A DNA stretch of 64,000 nucleotides, taken from Pseudomonas sp. Au-Pse12 (GTDB taxonomy: Bacteria; Pseudomonadota; Gammaproteobacteria; Pseudomonadales; Pseudomonadaceae). Positions 1 through 8,731 of the stretch are shown in pieces; within the stretch, counting starts at the first letter, position 1, and each line of letters begins with the position of its first letter. A model generated the notes under the pieces. It did no database searches, was not told the origin of the DNA, and worked only from the letters and a program-made list of their open reading frames with translations. The stretch spans positions 434,001 through 498,000 of the forward strand of contig NZ_JAJTTH010000005.1 in NCBI RefSeq assembly GCF_021341665.1, given 5' to 3'. The position numbers were made by a program, and so were the translations under genes.

Positions 1-977
1 TGGCGCTGCTATCGGGCTGCGGCGGCGATCGCCTGCAAAGCCTATCGGGGCCAACCATGGGCAGCACCTGGTCCGTACAGTATGTGCAACACGCCAATGG
101 CCCGGCTGCGTCGTTGGTTCAGGCTGAGGTCGAGGGGATTCTGTCCGAGGTCGACCGGCAGATGTCCACCTACCGCAGCGATTCGGATATCGAGCGTTTC
201 AATGGCTTGCCCGCCAACAGTTGTCAGCCGATGCCGGAGCCGGTACTGCAGTTGGTCCGGGTCGGCGAGCAACTGTCCCGAGACAGCGATGGTGCTTTCG
301 ACCTGACGGTGGAGCCGTTACTTGATCTCTGGGGGTTTGGTCCCCAGGGGCGTGAGGAAAAGGTTCCCACTGCCTCGGCGCTGGCCGAGGTTCGGCAGCG
401 GGTCGGGCATGGGCATTTGCGTATCGAAGGGCAGGAGCTGTGCAAGGATGCGCCGGTGGAGGTGGATTTCAACAGCATCGCTGCCGGTTACGCGGTGGAT
501 CGCATGGCCGCGCGGCTTGCGCAGCTGGGAATCGACAGCTTTCTCGCCGAAGCCACCGGCGAGCTCAAGGCGGTGGGGCGCAAGCCGGACGGCACGTCCT
601 GGCGGATTGCCCTGGAGGAACCACGTGACGACCAGCAGGTGGCGCAGCGGGTGATTGCCGTTGATGGTTATGGCGTATCCACCTCTGGCGACTACCGTAA
701 TTACTTCGAGCAGGACGGCCAGCGTTATTCCCACACCTTCGATGCTCGGCTCGGCAGGCCGATCACCCATCGGCTGGCCTCGGTCACGGTGATTCATCCT
801 TCGGCGCTGATGGCCGATGGCCTGTCGACGCTGTTGCTGATACTCGGCCCGGAGGCGGGTTGGGAGTACGCGGAAAAACACGCCATCGCCGGATTTTTTG
901 TGATGCGTGCCGATACAGGTTTCGTCACACGCAGCACCCCGGCCTTCGATGCGCTGCTGGCCGGGCAAAAACAATAG
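1..977 (+). CDS. apbE: FAD:protein FMN transferase (ApbE), 5' end outside window
   Basis: ApbE covalently attaches FMN to threonines of periplasmic flavoproteins, such as subunits of the Na+-NQR or Rnf complexes. The reading frame is open from base 3 with no start codon before the lipobox-like ALLSGC, so the true start lies upstream and the protein is probably a lipoprotein facing the periplasm. The family signature MGSTWSVQY follows at base 57, and the C-terminal part has the typical SGDYRNYF and YSHTFDARLG motifs around the flavin site. The ATG at 57 falls inside the conserved domain and is not the start. In Pseudomonas this gene usually closes the nqr operon, which would lie just left of the window; that placement is inferred from known gene order. 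Confidence 0.93.
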   Translation, partial: ALLSGCGGDRLQSLSGPTMGSTWSVQYVQHANGPAASLVQAEVEGILSEVDRQMSTYRSDSDIERFNGLPANSCQPMPEPVLQLVRVGEQLSRDSDGAFDLTVEPLLDLWGFGPQGREEKVPTASALAEVRQRVGHGHLRIEGQELCKDAPVEVDFNSIAAGYAVDRMAARLAQLGIDSFLAEATGELKAVGRKPDGTSWRIALEEPRDDQQVAQRVIAVDGYGVSTSGDYRNYFEQDGQRYSHTFDARLGRPITHRLASVTVIHPSALMADGLSTLLLILGPEAGWEYAEKHAIAGFFVMRADTGFVTRSTPAFDALLAGQKQ

Positions 978-1106
978 CCTTGAGCACGCTTGTGAGCCCT
1001 GTAGTGCAGGCAAAAGTAGCCTACGACGCGACCAAGGGTTAATGTGCGCGGCGTTGACGCTTCTATAGACTGTGCCCGGGTTCGTAACCGAGCCAAATTG
1101 ATCCTT

Positions 1107-1157
1107 CATGCCGCTGGCCGCGGCATGATTTAGCCGGAGATGCCAGAAGGGCATCTC
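1107..1157 (+). promoter_or_regulatory. two hairpins in the sth leader
   Basis: Two consecutive perfect inverted repeats precede the sth ribosome-binding site. One is CATGCCGC/GCGGCATG at 1107-1127 with a 5-base loop; the other is GAGATGCC/GGCATCTC at 1137-1157 with a 5-base loop. The Shine-Dalgarno GAGGAG is at 1168-1173. Neither hairpin has a U-run, so they are not obvious terminators. They could stabilise the mRNA or bind a regulator; the role is unknown. Confidence 0.4.
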
Positions 1158-1178
1158 GGCCTGTTCTGAGGAGTACGC

Positions 1179-2573
1179 ATGGCTGTCTACAACTACGACG
1201 TAGTGGTGCTGGGCTCGGGCCCCGCTGGAGAAGGTGCGGCGATGAACGCCGCGAAAGCAGGACGCAAAGTGGCGATGGTCGATAGCCGTCGCCAGGTCGG
1301 CGGTAACTGCACCCACCTGGGTACCATTCCGTCCAAGGCCCTGCGTCACTCGGTCCGGCAGATCATGCAGTTCAACACCAACCCGATGTTCCGGGCCATT
1401 GGCGAACCGCGTTGGTTCTCGTTCCCGGACGTGCTCAAGAGCGCCGAGAAGGTCATCTCCAAGCAAGTGGCTTCGCGCACCGGCTACTACGCCCGTAACC
1501 GGGTCGACGTGTTCTTCGGCACTGGCAGCTTCGCCGACGAGCAGACCGTGGAAGTGGTCTGCGCCAACGGCGTGGTGGAAAAGCTGGTCGCCAAGCACAT
1601 CATCATCGCCACCGGCTCGCGCCCTTATCGGCCGGCGGACATCGATTTCAGCCACCCGCGTATCTACGATAGCGACACCATCCTCAGCCTCGGCCACACC
1701 CCGCGCAAACTCATCGTCTACGGCGCCGGGGTCATCGGCTGCGAATACGCCTCGATCTTCAGTGGTCTTGGGGTGCTGGTGGAACTGGTGGACAACCGTG
1801 GCCAGTTGCTGAGCTTCCTGGATTCGGAAATCTCCCAGGCCCTGAGCTACCACTTCAGCAACAACAACATCACCGTGCGCCACAACGAGGAATACGACCG
1901 GGTCGAAGGGGTCGACAACGGGGTGATCCTGCACCTGAAATCCGGCAAGAAGATCAAGGCCGACGCCTTGCTCTGGTGCAACGGCCGGACCGGCAACACC
2001 GACAAGCTGGGCATGGAGAACATCGGGGTCAAGGTCAACAGCCGCGGCCAGATCGAAGTCGACGAGAACTACCGCACCTGCGTGCCGAACATCTATGGCG
2101 CCGGTGACGTGATCGGCTGGCCAAGCCTGGCCAGTGCCGCCCATGACCAGGGTCGCTCCGCTGCCGGCAGCATTGTCGATAACGGTAGCTGGCGCTTCGT
2201 CAACGACGTGCCGACCGGGATCTACACCATTCCGGAGATCAGCTCGATCGGCAAGAACGAGCAGGAGCTGACCCAGGCCAAGGTGCCGTATGAAGTGGGC
2301 AAGGCGTTCTTCAAGGGCATGGCCCGCGCGCAGATCGCCGGCGAGCCGCAAGGCATGCTGAAGATCCTGTTCCATCGGGAAACCCTGGAAGTCCTCGGCG
2401 TGCACTGCTTCGGCTACCAGGCTTCGGAGATCGTGCATATCGGTCAGGCGATCATGAACCAGCCGGGCGAGCACAACACCCTGAAGTACTTCGTCAACAC
2501 CACCTTCAACTACCCGACCATGGCCGAAGCCTATCGGGTAGCGGCATACGACGGCCTCAACCGGCTTTTTTGA
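1179..2573 (+). CDS. sthA: soluble pyridine nucleotide transhydrogenase
   Basis: Cytoplasmic FAD enzyme of 464 residues that transfers hydride between NADPH and NAD+, mainly draining excess NADPH. The N-terminal dinucleotide fold (GSGPAGEGAAMNAAKAG) is followed by GGNCTHLGTIPSK. In dihydrolipoamide dehydrogenases this region has a redox pair of cysteines; here the second is Thr, which is the hallmark of SthA. A second nucleotide fold (GAGVIGCEYA) and the C-terminal dimerisation domain are complete. Length fits the E. coli enzyme (466). The start is set by GAGGAG 5 bases upstream. The gene is convergent with the downstream phosphodiesterase. Confidence 0.97.
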   Translation: MAVYNYDVVVLGSGPAGEGAAMNAAKAGRKVAMVDSRRQVGGNCTHLGTIPSKALRHSVRQIMQFNTNPMFRAIGEPRWFSFPDVLKSAEKVISKQVASRTGYYARNRVDVFFGTGSFADEQTVEVVCANGVVEKLVAKHIIIATGSRPYRPADIDFSHPRIYDSDTILSLGHTPRKLIVYGAGVIGCEYASIFSGLGVLVELVDNRGQLLSFLDSEISQALSYHFSNNNITVRHNEEYDRVEGVDNGVILHLKSGKKIKADALLWCNGRTGNTDKLGMENIGVKVNSRGQIEVDENYRTCVPNIYGAGDVIGWPSLASAAHDQGRSAAGSIVDNGSWRFVNDVPTGIYTIPEISSIGKNEQELTQAKVPYEVGKAFFKGMARAQIAGEPQGMLKILFHRETLEVLGVHCFGYQASEIVHIGQAIMNQPGEHNTLKYFVNTTFNYPTMAEAYRVAAYDGLNRLF

Positions 2574-2579
2574 GCGGCT

Positions 2580-2604
2580 CCGGCCGGTGGCCTGAGCCGG
2601 CCGG
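2580..2604. terminator. GC-rich hairpin between convergent sthA and GDPD genes
   Basis: Inverted repeat of CCGGCCGG arms (2580-2587 and 2597-2604) in the 42-base gap between two convergent genes. There is no clear T-run on either side, so termination function is only suggested by position. Confidence 0.4.
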
Positions 2605-2615
2605 GGAGACCGATT

Positions 2616-3338
2616 TCAGTAATTCTCGAGAGTGGCGCTGGCCAAACCGGGAAAGTCTGTAATCAGGCTATCTACGCCGAAGTCGGCGAGCCTGCGCATC
2701 AGCGCGGGCTCGTTGACCGTCCACACCGACACATGCAAACCCTGACGCTGCGCCCGTTGCAGACGCTCCGGGGTGCACAGGGTCCAGTTCAGCGCAAGAA
2801 TCTCGCAACCGTAGCTCTGGGCGACCTTCAGTGGGTCGAGCCAGGCGTATTCGGCGACCAGTCCGCGAGACAGGTCCGGGGTCAGCTCGACCGCCGCTTT
2901 CAGCACTTCCCGCGAGCTTGAGGTCACGGTGACCTTGTCCAGCAGGCCGAAGCGCTGGGCCATTTCCCGAATCGCCAGCACAGTGGTGGCGGCGCGAGTG
3001 CGCGAGGCACTTTTGACTTCCAGCTGCCAGTGCTCGAAGTCGCATTTCTCGAACAGCTCTTCAAGGCGTGGAATGGGGCAGGGGCTGACCCAGCCTGGGC
3101 CGCCTTTGCGCGCGTCGTAGGTCACCAGCTCGGCGGCGGAATGCTCCACCACCTTGCCGCGCCGGTCGGTGGTGCGCTTGAGGGTCGGGTCGTGGATCAC
3201 CATCAGTTCACCGTCCATGGACAGGTGCAGGTCGAGCTCGCAACGGCGCACGCCGTGCTTGAGGCATTCCTGAAAGCTGGTCAGGGTATTTTCCGGTGCT
3301 TCGCCTTTAGCGCCGCGATGGCCATAGATCAGGGTCAC
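2616..3338 (-). CDS. glycerophosphodiester phosphodiesterase, cytoplasmic
   Basis: A 240-residue GDPD-fold enzyme that should hydrolyse glycerophosphodiesters to sn-glycerol-3-phosphate and an alcohol. The active-site pattern is complete: HRGAKGEAPENT near the N-terminus (His/Arg/Glu), ELDLHLSMDG (metal-binding Glu and Asp) and VIHDPTLKRTT (second catalytic His). No signal peptide is seen, which suggests a cytoplasmic UgpQ-like role rather than the periplasmic GlpQ role. It starts 49 bases downstream of the end of the PilZ-like gene on the same strand and may be cotranscribed with it. Confidence 0.92.
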   Translation of the reverse strand: MTLIYGHRGAKGEAPENTLTSFQECLKHGVRRCELDLHLSMDGELMVIHDPTLKRTTDRRGKVVEHSAAELVTYDARKGGPGWVSPCPIPRLEELFEKCDFEHWQLEVKSASRTRAATTVLAIREMAQRFGLLDKVTVTSSSREVLKAAVELTPDLSRGLVAEYAWLDPLKVAQSYGCEILALNWTLCTPERLQRAQRQGLHVSVWTVNEPALMRRLADFGVDSLITDFPGLASATLENY

Positions 3339-3387
3339 AATTGCTCCTTCACGGATGTTGTTCCTTAAGAGGGGTCAGGCGTGCTGC

Positions 3388-3975
3388 TCAGCCGGCGGCA
3401 GGGTCGCTCTGCTCCCGGGCCTGGCGGCGTTGCTGGGCCTGTTTTTGCAGGATATAGCGTGCCAGCAGCTGGCGTTGGGCGTCGGTCAATGCTTCGAACT
3501 CGGTGCCGATCTCGAAGGTGCCGAAACTCTGGGGCTCGCAGTGGATGACCTTGGCCCGCAGCAGCAGGCCCAGGGCCTGGGGCATCAGCAGCAGTTTCAC
3601 GGCCAGGTGGCTGCCCTTGGCGTAGCTCAGGTGGTGGTTGAACTCGATGCCACCTTCGGAAAGGATCACCCGCTGCGGTTCGCCGAACTTGCCGAACACG
3701 GTCTGCGCCACCACTTGGCTGAGCAGGTCGATGCGCTTGTTCATGGCCTTGAGGTAGCTGGCCAGGGTGCGATCGCGCTCGCTGACCTGGCGCAGCAGGT
3801 GCTGGGATTCGAATTCGCTCAGGTGCAGTTCACTGAGCAAATTGAACAGTGGAGACTCATCCTGCAACACTTCCTTGCTCGCCGCGTCGTGGGCGGACAA
3901 GGGGCTAATTTCCAGTGCGATCGCGTCCTCGATACGGTAGTATTCGCGGCGATCTTCTTCATCTAATGTCGACAT
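3388..3975 (-). CDS. PilZ-like protein with an atypical binding motif
   Basis: 195 residues. The N-terminus carries RREYYR, which fits the RxxxR half of a c-di-GMP binding PilZ site, and the predicted beta-barrel follows after a helical insert of about 60 residues (SPLFNLLSEL...LLSQVVAQTV). The second half of the usual motif, (D/N)xSxxG, reads ILSEGGIEF here, with no Asp/Asn before the Ser, so ligand binding is uncertain. The C-terminal tail is Gln/Arg-rich. In P. aeruginosa a PilZ-family gene sits at the equivalent place beside lolC. It is divergent from lolC, about 95 bases away. Confidence 0.75.
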   Translation of the reverse strand: MSTLDEEDRREYYRIEDAIALEISPLSAHDAASKEVLQDESPLFNLLSELHLSEFESQHLLRQVSERDRTLASYLKAMNKRIDLLSQVVAQTVFGKFGEPQRVILSEGGIEFNHHLSYAKGSHLAVKLLLMPQALGLLLRAKVIHCEPQSFGTFEIGTEFEALTDAQRQLLARYILQKQAQQRRQAREQSDPAAG

Positions 3976-4069
3976 GGCGAACCCATGGTAGAGGCAGTGG
4001 TCTGAGTGTAAAGCTGCTTACCAGGCCCCGCCACAAGGACGTCTTCTTTTCCTCTGCACAAGCCCCGAC

Positions 4070-5320
4070 ATGTTCAGACCTCTGTTTGCTTTTATCGGCA
4101 CGCGTTATACCCGTGCAAAGCGTCGCAATCATTTTGTGTCATTCATTTCCCTGACCTCGATGATCGGACTCGCCCTCGGCGTGATCGTGATGATCGTGGT
4201 GCTGTCGGTGATGAACGGCTTCGATCATGAGATGCGCACCCGCGTGCTGGGCATGGTGCCCCACGCCACCATTGAATCCGGCGAGCCCATCAGCGACTGG
4301 CAAAGCCTGGCCGACAAGGTCAAGCAGAACCCGAAAGTGCTGGCGGTGGCGCCATTCACCCAGATGCAGGGCTTGCTGACCAACAACGGCCAGGTGCAGA
4401 AAGTGCTGCTCAATGCCATCGACCCCGCGCAGGAGCGGCAGGTGTCGATCATCGACCACTTCATGCAACAGGGGCAGCTGGACGCGCTGGCGCCCGGCAG
4501 CTTCGGCATCGTCATCGGCGACAAGGCGGCCGCCAAGCTGGGCGTCGGCCTGGGCGACAAGCTGACCTTCGTCGCGCCGGAAGTCACGGTGACCCCGGCC
4601 GGCATGTTCCCGCGCATGAAGCGTTTTACCGTGGTGGGCATCTTCCACGTCGGCGCGGGCGAGATCGACGGCTACCTGGGCCTGACCAACCTCGAAGACC
4701 TAGGCCGCCTGCACCGTTGGAAGCCGGATCAGGTCCAGGGCCTGCGGCTGAAGTTCGACGACCTGTTCCAGGCCCCACGCACCGCTTGGGAAATCGCCCA
4801 GCAGTTGGGCGAGAACCATTTCTACGCCCGCGACTGGACCCGTACCCATGGCAACCTGTACCAGGCCATCCGCATGGAAAAAGCCATGATCGGCCTGCTG
4901 TTGCTGCTGATCGTCGCGGTGGCTGCGTTCAACATCATCTCGACCCTGGTGATGGTGGTGAACGACAAGAAAGGTGACATCGCCATCCTCCGTACCCTGG
5001 GTGCCACACCGGGCACCATCATGGCGATCTTCATGGTCCAGGGCACGGTGATCGGCGTGGTCGGCACCCTGATCGGGGCGGTGCTGGGGATGCTCGCAGC
5101 GTTGAATGTCAGTGCCGCGATCTCCGCCCTCGAAGGCCTGATCGGCCATAAATTCCTGAATGCCGACGTGTATTTCATCGACTACCTGCCGTCGCAACTG
5201 ATGGCCGAGGACGTGTTGATGGTCTGCGGCGCGGCATTGGTCCTGAGTTTCCTCGCCACCCTGTATCCAGCCTGGCGTGCGGCGCGCACCCAGCCTGCAG
5301 AGGCGCTACGTTATGAGTGA
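4070..5320 (+). CDS. lolC: lipoprotein-releasing ABC transporter permease LolC
   Basis: Inner-membrane permease of 416 residues for the LolCDE complex, which extracts outer-membrane lipoproteins from the inner membrane and passes them to LolA. One N-terminal membrane segment (LTSMIGLALGVIVMIVVLSVM), a large periplasmic domain of about 210 residues and three C-terminal membrane segments (the last ending at YPAWRAARTQPAEALRYE) match the family. The FISLTSMIGLALG motif is typical of the LolC/E family. The gene overlaps or abuts lolD, and a close paralogue lies on the other side of lolD. Which of the two corresponds functionally to E. coli LolC or LolE is inferred from order only. Confidence 0.93.
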   Translation: MFRPLFAFIGTRYTRAKRRNHFVSFISLTSMIGLALGVIVMIVVLSVMNGFDHEMRTRVLGMVPHATIESGEPISDWQSLADKVKQNPKVLAVAPFTQMQGLLTNNGQVQKVLLNAIDPAQERQVSIIDHFMQQGQLDALAPGSFGIVIGDKAAAKLGVGLGDKLTFVAPEVTVTPAGMFPRMKRFTVVGIFHVGAGEIDGYLGLTNLEDLGRLHRWKPDQVQGLRLKFDDLFQAPRTAWEIAQQLGENHFYARDWTRTHGNLYQAIRMEKAMIGLLLLLIVAVAAFNIISTLVMVVNDKKGDIAILRTLGATPGTIMAIFMVQGTVIGVVGTLIGAVLGMLAALNVSAAISALEGLIGHKFLNADVYFIDYLPSQLMAEDVLMVCGAALVLSFLATLYPAWRAARTQPAEALRYE

Positions 5321-5327
5321 GTTGGGC

Positions 5328-6011
5328 ATGAGTGAAAAAGCAATCCTGAGCTGCCGTGACCTGGGCAAGTCCTATGAGGAAGGTCCGGAATCGGTGGTGG
5401 TCCTGTCCGGCCTGCAACTGGAACTGCATCCGGGTGAGCGAGTGGCCATCGTCGGTACCTCCGGCTCCGGCAAGAGTACCTTGCTCAACTTGCTGGGCGG
5501 CCTGGATACGCCGTCCAAGGGCAGCGTCTGGCTGGCTGGCGAAGAGCTCTCGGCGTTGGGCGAGAAGGCTCGTGGCCAGTTGCGCAATCGCGCCCTGGGC
5601 TTCGTCTATCAATTCCACCACCTGCTGCCGGAGTTCACCGCCCTGGAGAACGTCTGCATGCCGCTGCTGATCGGCCGTACGCCGATCCCCGAAGCCCGTC
5701 AGCGTGCGACCGCGCTGCTGGAGCGTGTCGGGCTCGGCCATCGCCTGGAGCACAAGCCGGCCGAACTGTCCGGCGGCGAGCGCCAGCGGGTGGCCATTGC
5801 CCGGGCCCTGGTGAACAAGCCGGGGCTGGTGATGCTCGACGAGCCCACCGGCAACCTCGACTCGCACACCGCCCAGGGTATTCAGGACTTGATGCTGGAG
5901 CTCAGTACGTCGATGCGCACCGCCTTCCTGGTGGTGACCCACGACATGAACCTGGCCCGGCAGATGGACCGCGTACTGCACCTGCAAGAAGGTCACCTGG
6001 TCGCCATCTGA
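5328..6011 (+). CDS. lolD: lipoprotein-releasing ABC transporter ATPase LolD
   Basis: ATPase subunit of LolCDE, 227 residues from the chosen ATG. Walker A GTSGSGKST is at residues 43-51, the signature is LSGGERQ, and Walker B is VMLDEPTGNLD with the H-loop at VVTHD. The in-frame ATG at 5313 overlaps the lolC stop codon by 8 bases and would add five residues (MSELG). The ATG at 5328 was preferred because MSEKAILSC matches the usual LolD N-terminus as I recall it and GAGTGAG lies upstream. Either start implies tight coupling to lolC. Confidence 0.95.
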   Translation: MSEKAILSCRDLGKSYEEGPESVVVLSGLQLELHPGERVAIVGTSGSGKSTLLNLLGGLDTPSKGSVWLAGEELSALGEKARGQLRNRALGFVYQFHHLLPEFTALENVCMPLLIGRTPIPEARQRATALLERVGLGHRLEHKPAELSGGERQRVAIARALVNKPGLVMLDEPTGNLDSHTAQGIQDLMLELSTSMRTAFLVVTHDMNLARQMDRVLHLQEGHLVAI

Positions 6012-6083
6012 TGCGGCCGCACGCGGCGTCGGCGGGCTAGCCCGTCGGCGCCGGGTCATTAATTTTTCCAGGGTGCCTTGCCC

Positions 6084-7328
6084 ATGTTCAGACCCTTATC
6101 GATCTTTATCGGCACGCGCTACACCCGCGCCAAACGGCGTAATCGCTTTGTCTCGTTCATTTCCATGACCTCGATGATCGGCCTCGCCTTGGGCGTGCTG
6201 GCGATGATCGTGGTGTTGTCGGTGATGAACGGCTTCCAGCGGGAAATGAGCTCGCGGATCCTCGGCATGGTGCCTCACGCCACCATCGTCGGGGTCAAGC
6301 CCATTGACGACTGGCAACCGGTGGCCGCGGCGGCCCTGAAGAACCCGGAAGTCACCGCGGCAGTGCCCTTCACCGAGATGGAAGGCATGCTGTCCTACAA
6401 GGGAGCGATGCAGCCGATCCAGATCAGCGGCATCGACCCGGCCCAGGAAGGCAAGGTCTCCATCGTTACCCAGCATATTGTCCAGGGCAGCCTGCAGGAT
6501 CTGAAACCCGGTGAGTTCGGTGTGGTGATCGGCGAGATCACCGCCCGGCGTTTTCGCCTGAATGTCGGCGACAAGCTGACCCTGATCGTGCCGGAAGTCA
6601 GCACCGCGCCCGGGGGTATTACCCCGCGCATGCAGCGCTTGAATGTGGTTGGGGTGTTCAAGGTGGGGGCCGAGCTGGATGGTTCCATGGGCCTGATCCA
6701 TGTGGCTGACGCCGCAGAGATGCAGCACTGGCAGCCCAACCAGGTACAGAGCGTGCGCCTGGCGGTCAAGGATCTGTATGCCGCGCCACAGGTTTCGGCG
6801 GACATCGCCAAGGGCCTGGGGACGGACTTCCGCGCCGATGACTGGACCCACACCCAGGGCAGCCTGTTCAGCGCGATGAAAATGGAAAAGACCATGATTG
6901 GCCTGCTGTTGCTGATGATTGTCGCGGTAGCGGCGTTCAACATCATCGCCACCCTGATCATGGTGGTGAACGACAAGGGCGCGGACATCGCGATCCTGCG
7001 CACCATCGGCGCCACGCCGCGGCAGGTGATGGCGATCTTCATGGTCCAGGGCACGGTGATCGGGATTGTCGGCACCCTGATCGGTGGGGTGCTGGGAGTC
7101 ATTGCTGCGTTGAACGTGAGCGAGCTGGTGGGTTGGCTGGAGCGGATCAGTGGCCAGCAGATCTTCAGCTCCGACGTGTATTTCGTCAGCAACCTGCCTT
7201 CCGAGTTGCAGGGCGGCGATGTCGCGTTGATCTGCGGCGCCGGCTTTGTCCTGAGCTTCCTGGCCACCGTGTATCCAGCCTGGCGCGCATCCAAGGTCGA
7301 GCCGGCCCACGCGTTGCGTTATTCCTGA
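6084..7328 (+). CDS. lolE: lipoprotein-releasing ABC transporter permease LolE
   Basis: Second LolC/E-family permease, 414 residues, with the same topology as the upstream copy: one N-terminal membrane segment, a periplasmic domain and three C-terminal segments. The first 70 residues are nearly identical to lolC (MFRPLSIFIGTRYTRAKRRN against MFRPLFAFIGTRYTRAKRRN), while the periplasmic domain has diverged, as expected for a duplication that produced heterodimeric subunits. A TTG at 6078 is in frame, but the ATG at 6084 aligns with the lolC start. The 72-base gap after lolD holds a GC-rich palindrome around GGGCTAGCCC. Confidence 0.93.
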   Translation: MFRPLSIFIGTRYTRAKRRNRFVSFISMTSMIGLALGVLAMIVVLSVMNGFQREMSSRILGMVPHATIVGVKPIDDWQPVAAAALKNPEVTAAVPFTEMEGMLSYKGAMQPIQISGIDPAQEGKVSIVTQHIVQGSLQDLKPGEFGVVIGEITARRFRLNVGDKLTLIVPEVSTAPGGITPRMQRLNVVGVFKVGAELDGSMGLIHVADAAEMQHWQPNQVQSVRLAVKDLYAAPQVSADIAKGLGTDFRADDWTHTQGSLFSAMKMEKTMIGLLLLMIVAVAAFNIIATLIMVVNDKGADIAILRTIGATPRQVMAIFMVQGTVIGIVGTLIGGVLGVIAALNVSELVGWLERISGQQIFSSDVYFVSNLPSELQGGDVALICGAGFVLSFLATVYPAWRASKVEPAHALRYS

Positions 7329-7341
7329 TACTCGCGGGTGC

Positions 7342-7363
7342 GTTCGCCGGCTTGCCGGCGAAC
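7342..7363. repeat. REP-type palindrome
   Basis: Perfect inverted repeat GTTCGCCGGC-tt-GCCGGCGAAC, 14 bases after lolE and 7 bases before the end of the convergent histidine kinase gene. The core GCyGGC-tt-GCcrGC recurs at 41600, 41656 and 57353. It may also act as a transcriptional boundary. Confidence 0.7.
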
Positions 7364-7369
7364 AGACCC

Positions 7370-8731
7370 TCAATCTTGCTTTGGCAATTCGATCACAAAG
7401 CGCGTCCAACCCGCCGCCGATTCGCAACGGATCTGCCCACCATGGGCGCGAATGATCGACTGAGTGATTGCCAGCCCCAGCCCCGCATGTTCACTGCTGC
7501 CTTCACGCCGCGCCGGGTCCGCCCGGTAGAAGCGGTCGAACAGTCGTGGCAATGCCTCTTGGGCAATGCCTTCACCGCTGTTCTCGATACTCAGGCTCAA
7601 GTGTTGGGCGCTGTCGTTGATCCGCACCTTGATCGAGCCTCCGGCAGGGGTGAAGCGCAGGGCGTTATCCAGCAGGTTGGACAGCGCGCGGCGCAGCATG
7701 CTGCGGTCCCCGGCAAAGCCGGCATGGCCTTCACGGGTCAGTTCGATCTGCGCGTCTTCGGCCAATGGGGCATAGAACTCCAGCAGCATGTCGGTCTCCT
7801 GGGCCAGGTCCAGCGCTTCGCGCCTGGGGCTCAGCAGGCCGTGGTCGGCCTTGGCCAGGTACAGCATGTCGTTGACCAGTTGTGCCATCCACTGCAGTTC
7901 TTCGAGGTTGCTGTGCAAGGCTTCGCGGTAGTCCTCCAGCGGTCGGGGCCGGGTCAGGGTGACCTGGGTGTGGGTCAGCAGGTTCGACAGCGGCGTGCGC
8001 AGTTCGTGGGCTATGTCGGCAGAAAACGCCGAGAGGCGTTGGAACGACTCTTCAAGGCGGCCAAGCATGGCGTTGAAGCTGCTGGCCAGCTCCGCCAGTT
8101 CGGCGGGCATCTGCTCCTGGGGCAGGCGCTGGGTCAGGGAACTGGCGGACACGCCGGCGGCCACCGCGCTCATGCGCCGCAACGGGCGCAAGCCGCTGCG
8201 GGCGGCCCAGGCGCCGAGCAGGGCGGTGGCCAGGGCCGACAGGCCCACGGTCAGCCAGATCAGATGCTGCATGCGTTGCAGAAAGTGCTGGTGATGGGTG
8301 ATGTCGAGGATCAGGGTCAACTGCGCCGAGGCGGGTTGGCCGGGATTCAGCGCGGCGGTGTAGATCCGGTAGGCGCTACCGGCCTGGTTCAGGCTGTGCA
8401 AGCCGGCGCTGCCGGGCAGCGAAGCGGGCAGGCTCGGGGCACTGTCGAACCAGAGCCGGCCGTTGGCGTCGCTGACGCGTAGCTGCAGGTCTGGCTGATG
8501 GCTCAGTTCGTCCTGCAACCTGGCCTGGTGCCGGGGCAGATCCGCGGCCTCGCTGACATCCTGCAAGGCGCTGCGCAGGGCCAGCAGCTTGCCGTCCAGC
8601 AGTTGCTGATCCAGTTCGATGAAGTGGGCTTCGCTGGCGCGGCTGAACAGCACGCCCGCCAGCAGCGAGACCACCGCGGTGCACGCGGCGAACAGCAGCG
8701 CCAGGCGCCCGCTCAGCGACAGGCGGCGCAT
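7370..8731 (-). CDS. heavy-metal sensor histidine kinase (CusS/CopS type)
   Basis: Inner-membrane sensor kinase of 453 residues. An N-terminal membrane segment (LALLFAACTAVVSLLAG) and a second one near residue 160 (LIWLTVGLSALATALLG) enclose a periplasmic sensing loop of roughly 130 residues. HAMP, the HisKA box DIAHELRTPLSNL (phospho-accepting His) and the ATPase motifs (NLLDNALRF; GLGLAITQSI) follow. Its ATG overlaps the last base of the response regulator gene, so the two are one leftward operon. The neighbouring cupredoxin suggests copper as the signal, which is inference. Confidence 0.93.
   Translation of the reverse strand: MRRLSLSGRLALLFAACTAVVSLLAGVLFSRASEAHFIELDQQLLDGKLLALRSALQDVSEAADLPRHQARLQDELSHQPDLQLRVSDANGRLWFDSAPSLPASLPGSAGLHSLNQAGSAYRIYTAALNPGQPASAQLTLILDITHHQHFLQRMQHLIWLTVGLSALATALLGAWAARSGLRPLRRMSAVAAGVSASSLTQRLPQEQMPAELAELASSFNAMLGRLEESFQRLSAFSADIAHELRTPLSNLLTHTQVTLTRPRPLEDYREALHSNLEELQWMAQLVNDMLYLAKADHGLLSPRREALDLAQETDMLLEFYAPLAEDAQIELTREGHAGFAGDRSMLRRALSNLLDNALRFTPAGGSIKVRINDSAQHLSLSIENSGEGIAQEALPRLFDRFYRADPARREGSSEHAGLGLAITQSIIRAHGGQIRCESAAGWTRFVIELPKQD

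Noticed and set aside
978..1178. A nqrM-like small gene expected between apbE and sthA by comparison with P. aeruginosa
   Set aside because: The 200-base gap has no ORF with Cys motifs or a membrane segment; it contains hairpins and a leader instead.
318..2474. Minus-strand open frame of 718 codons opposite apbE and sthA
   Set aside because: Shadow of two clear enzymes on the other strand; no recognisable motif.
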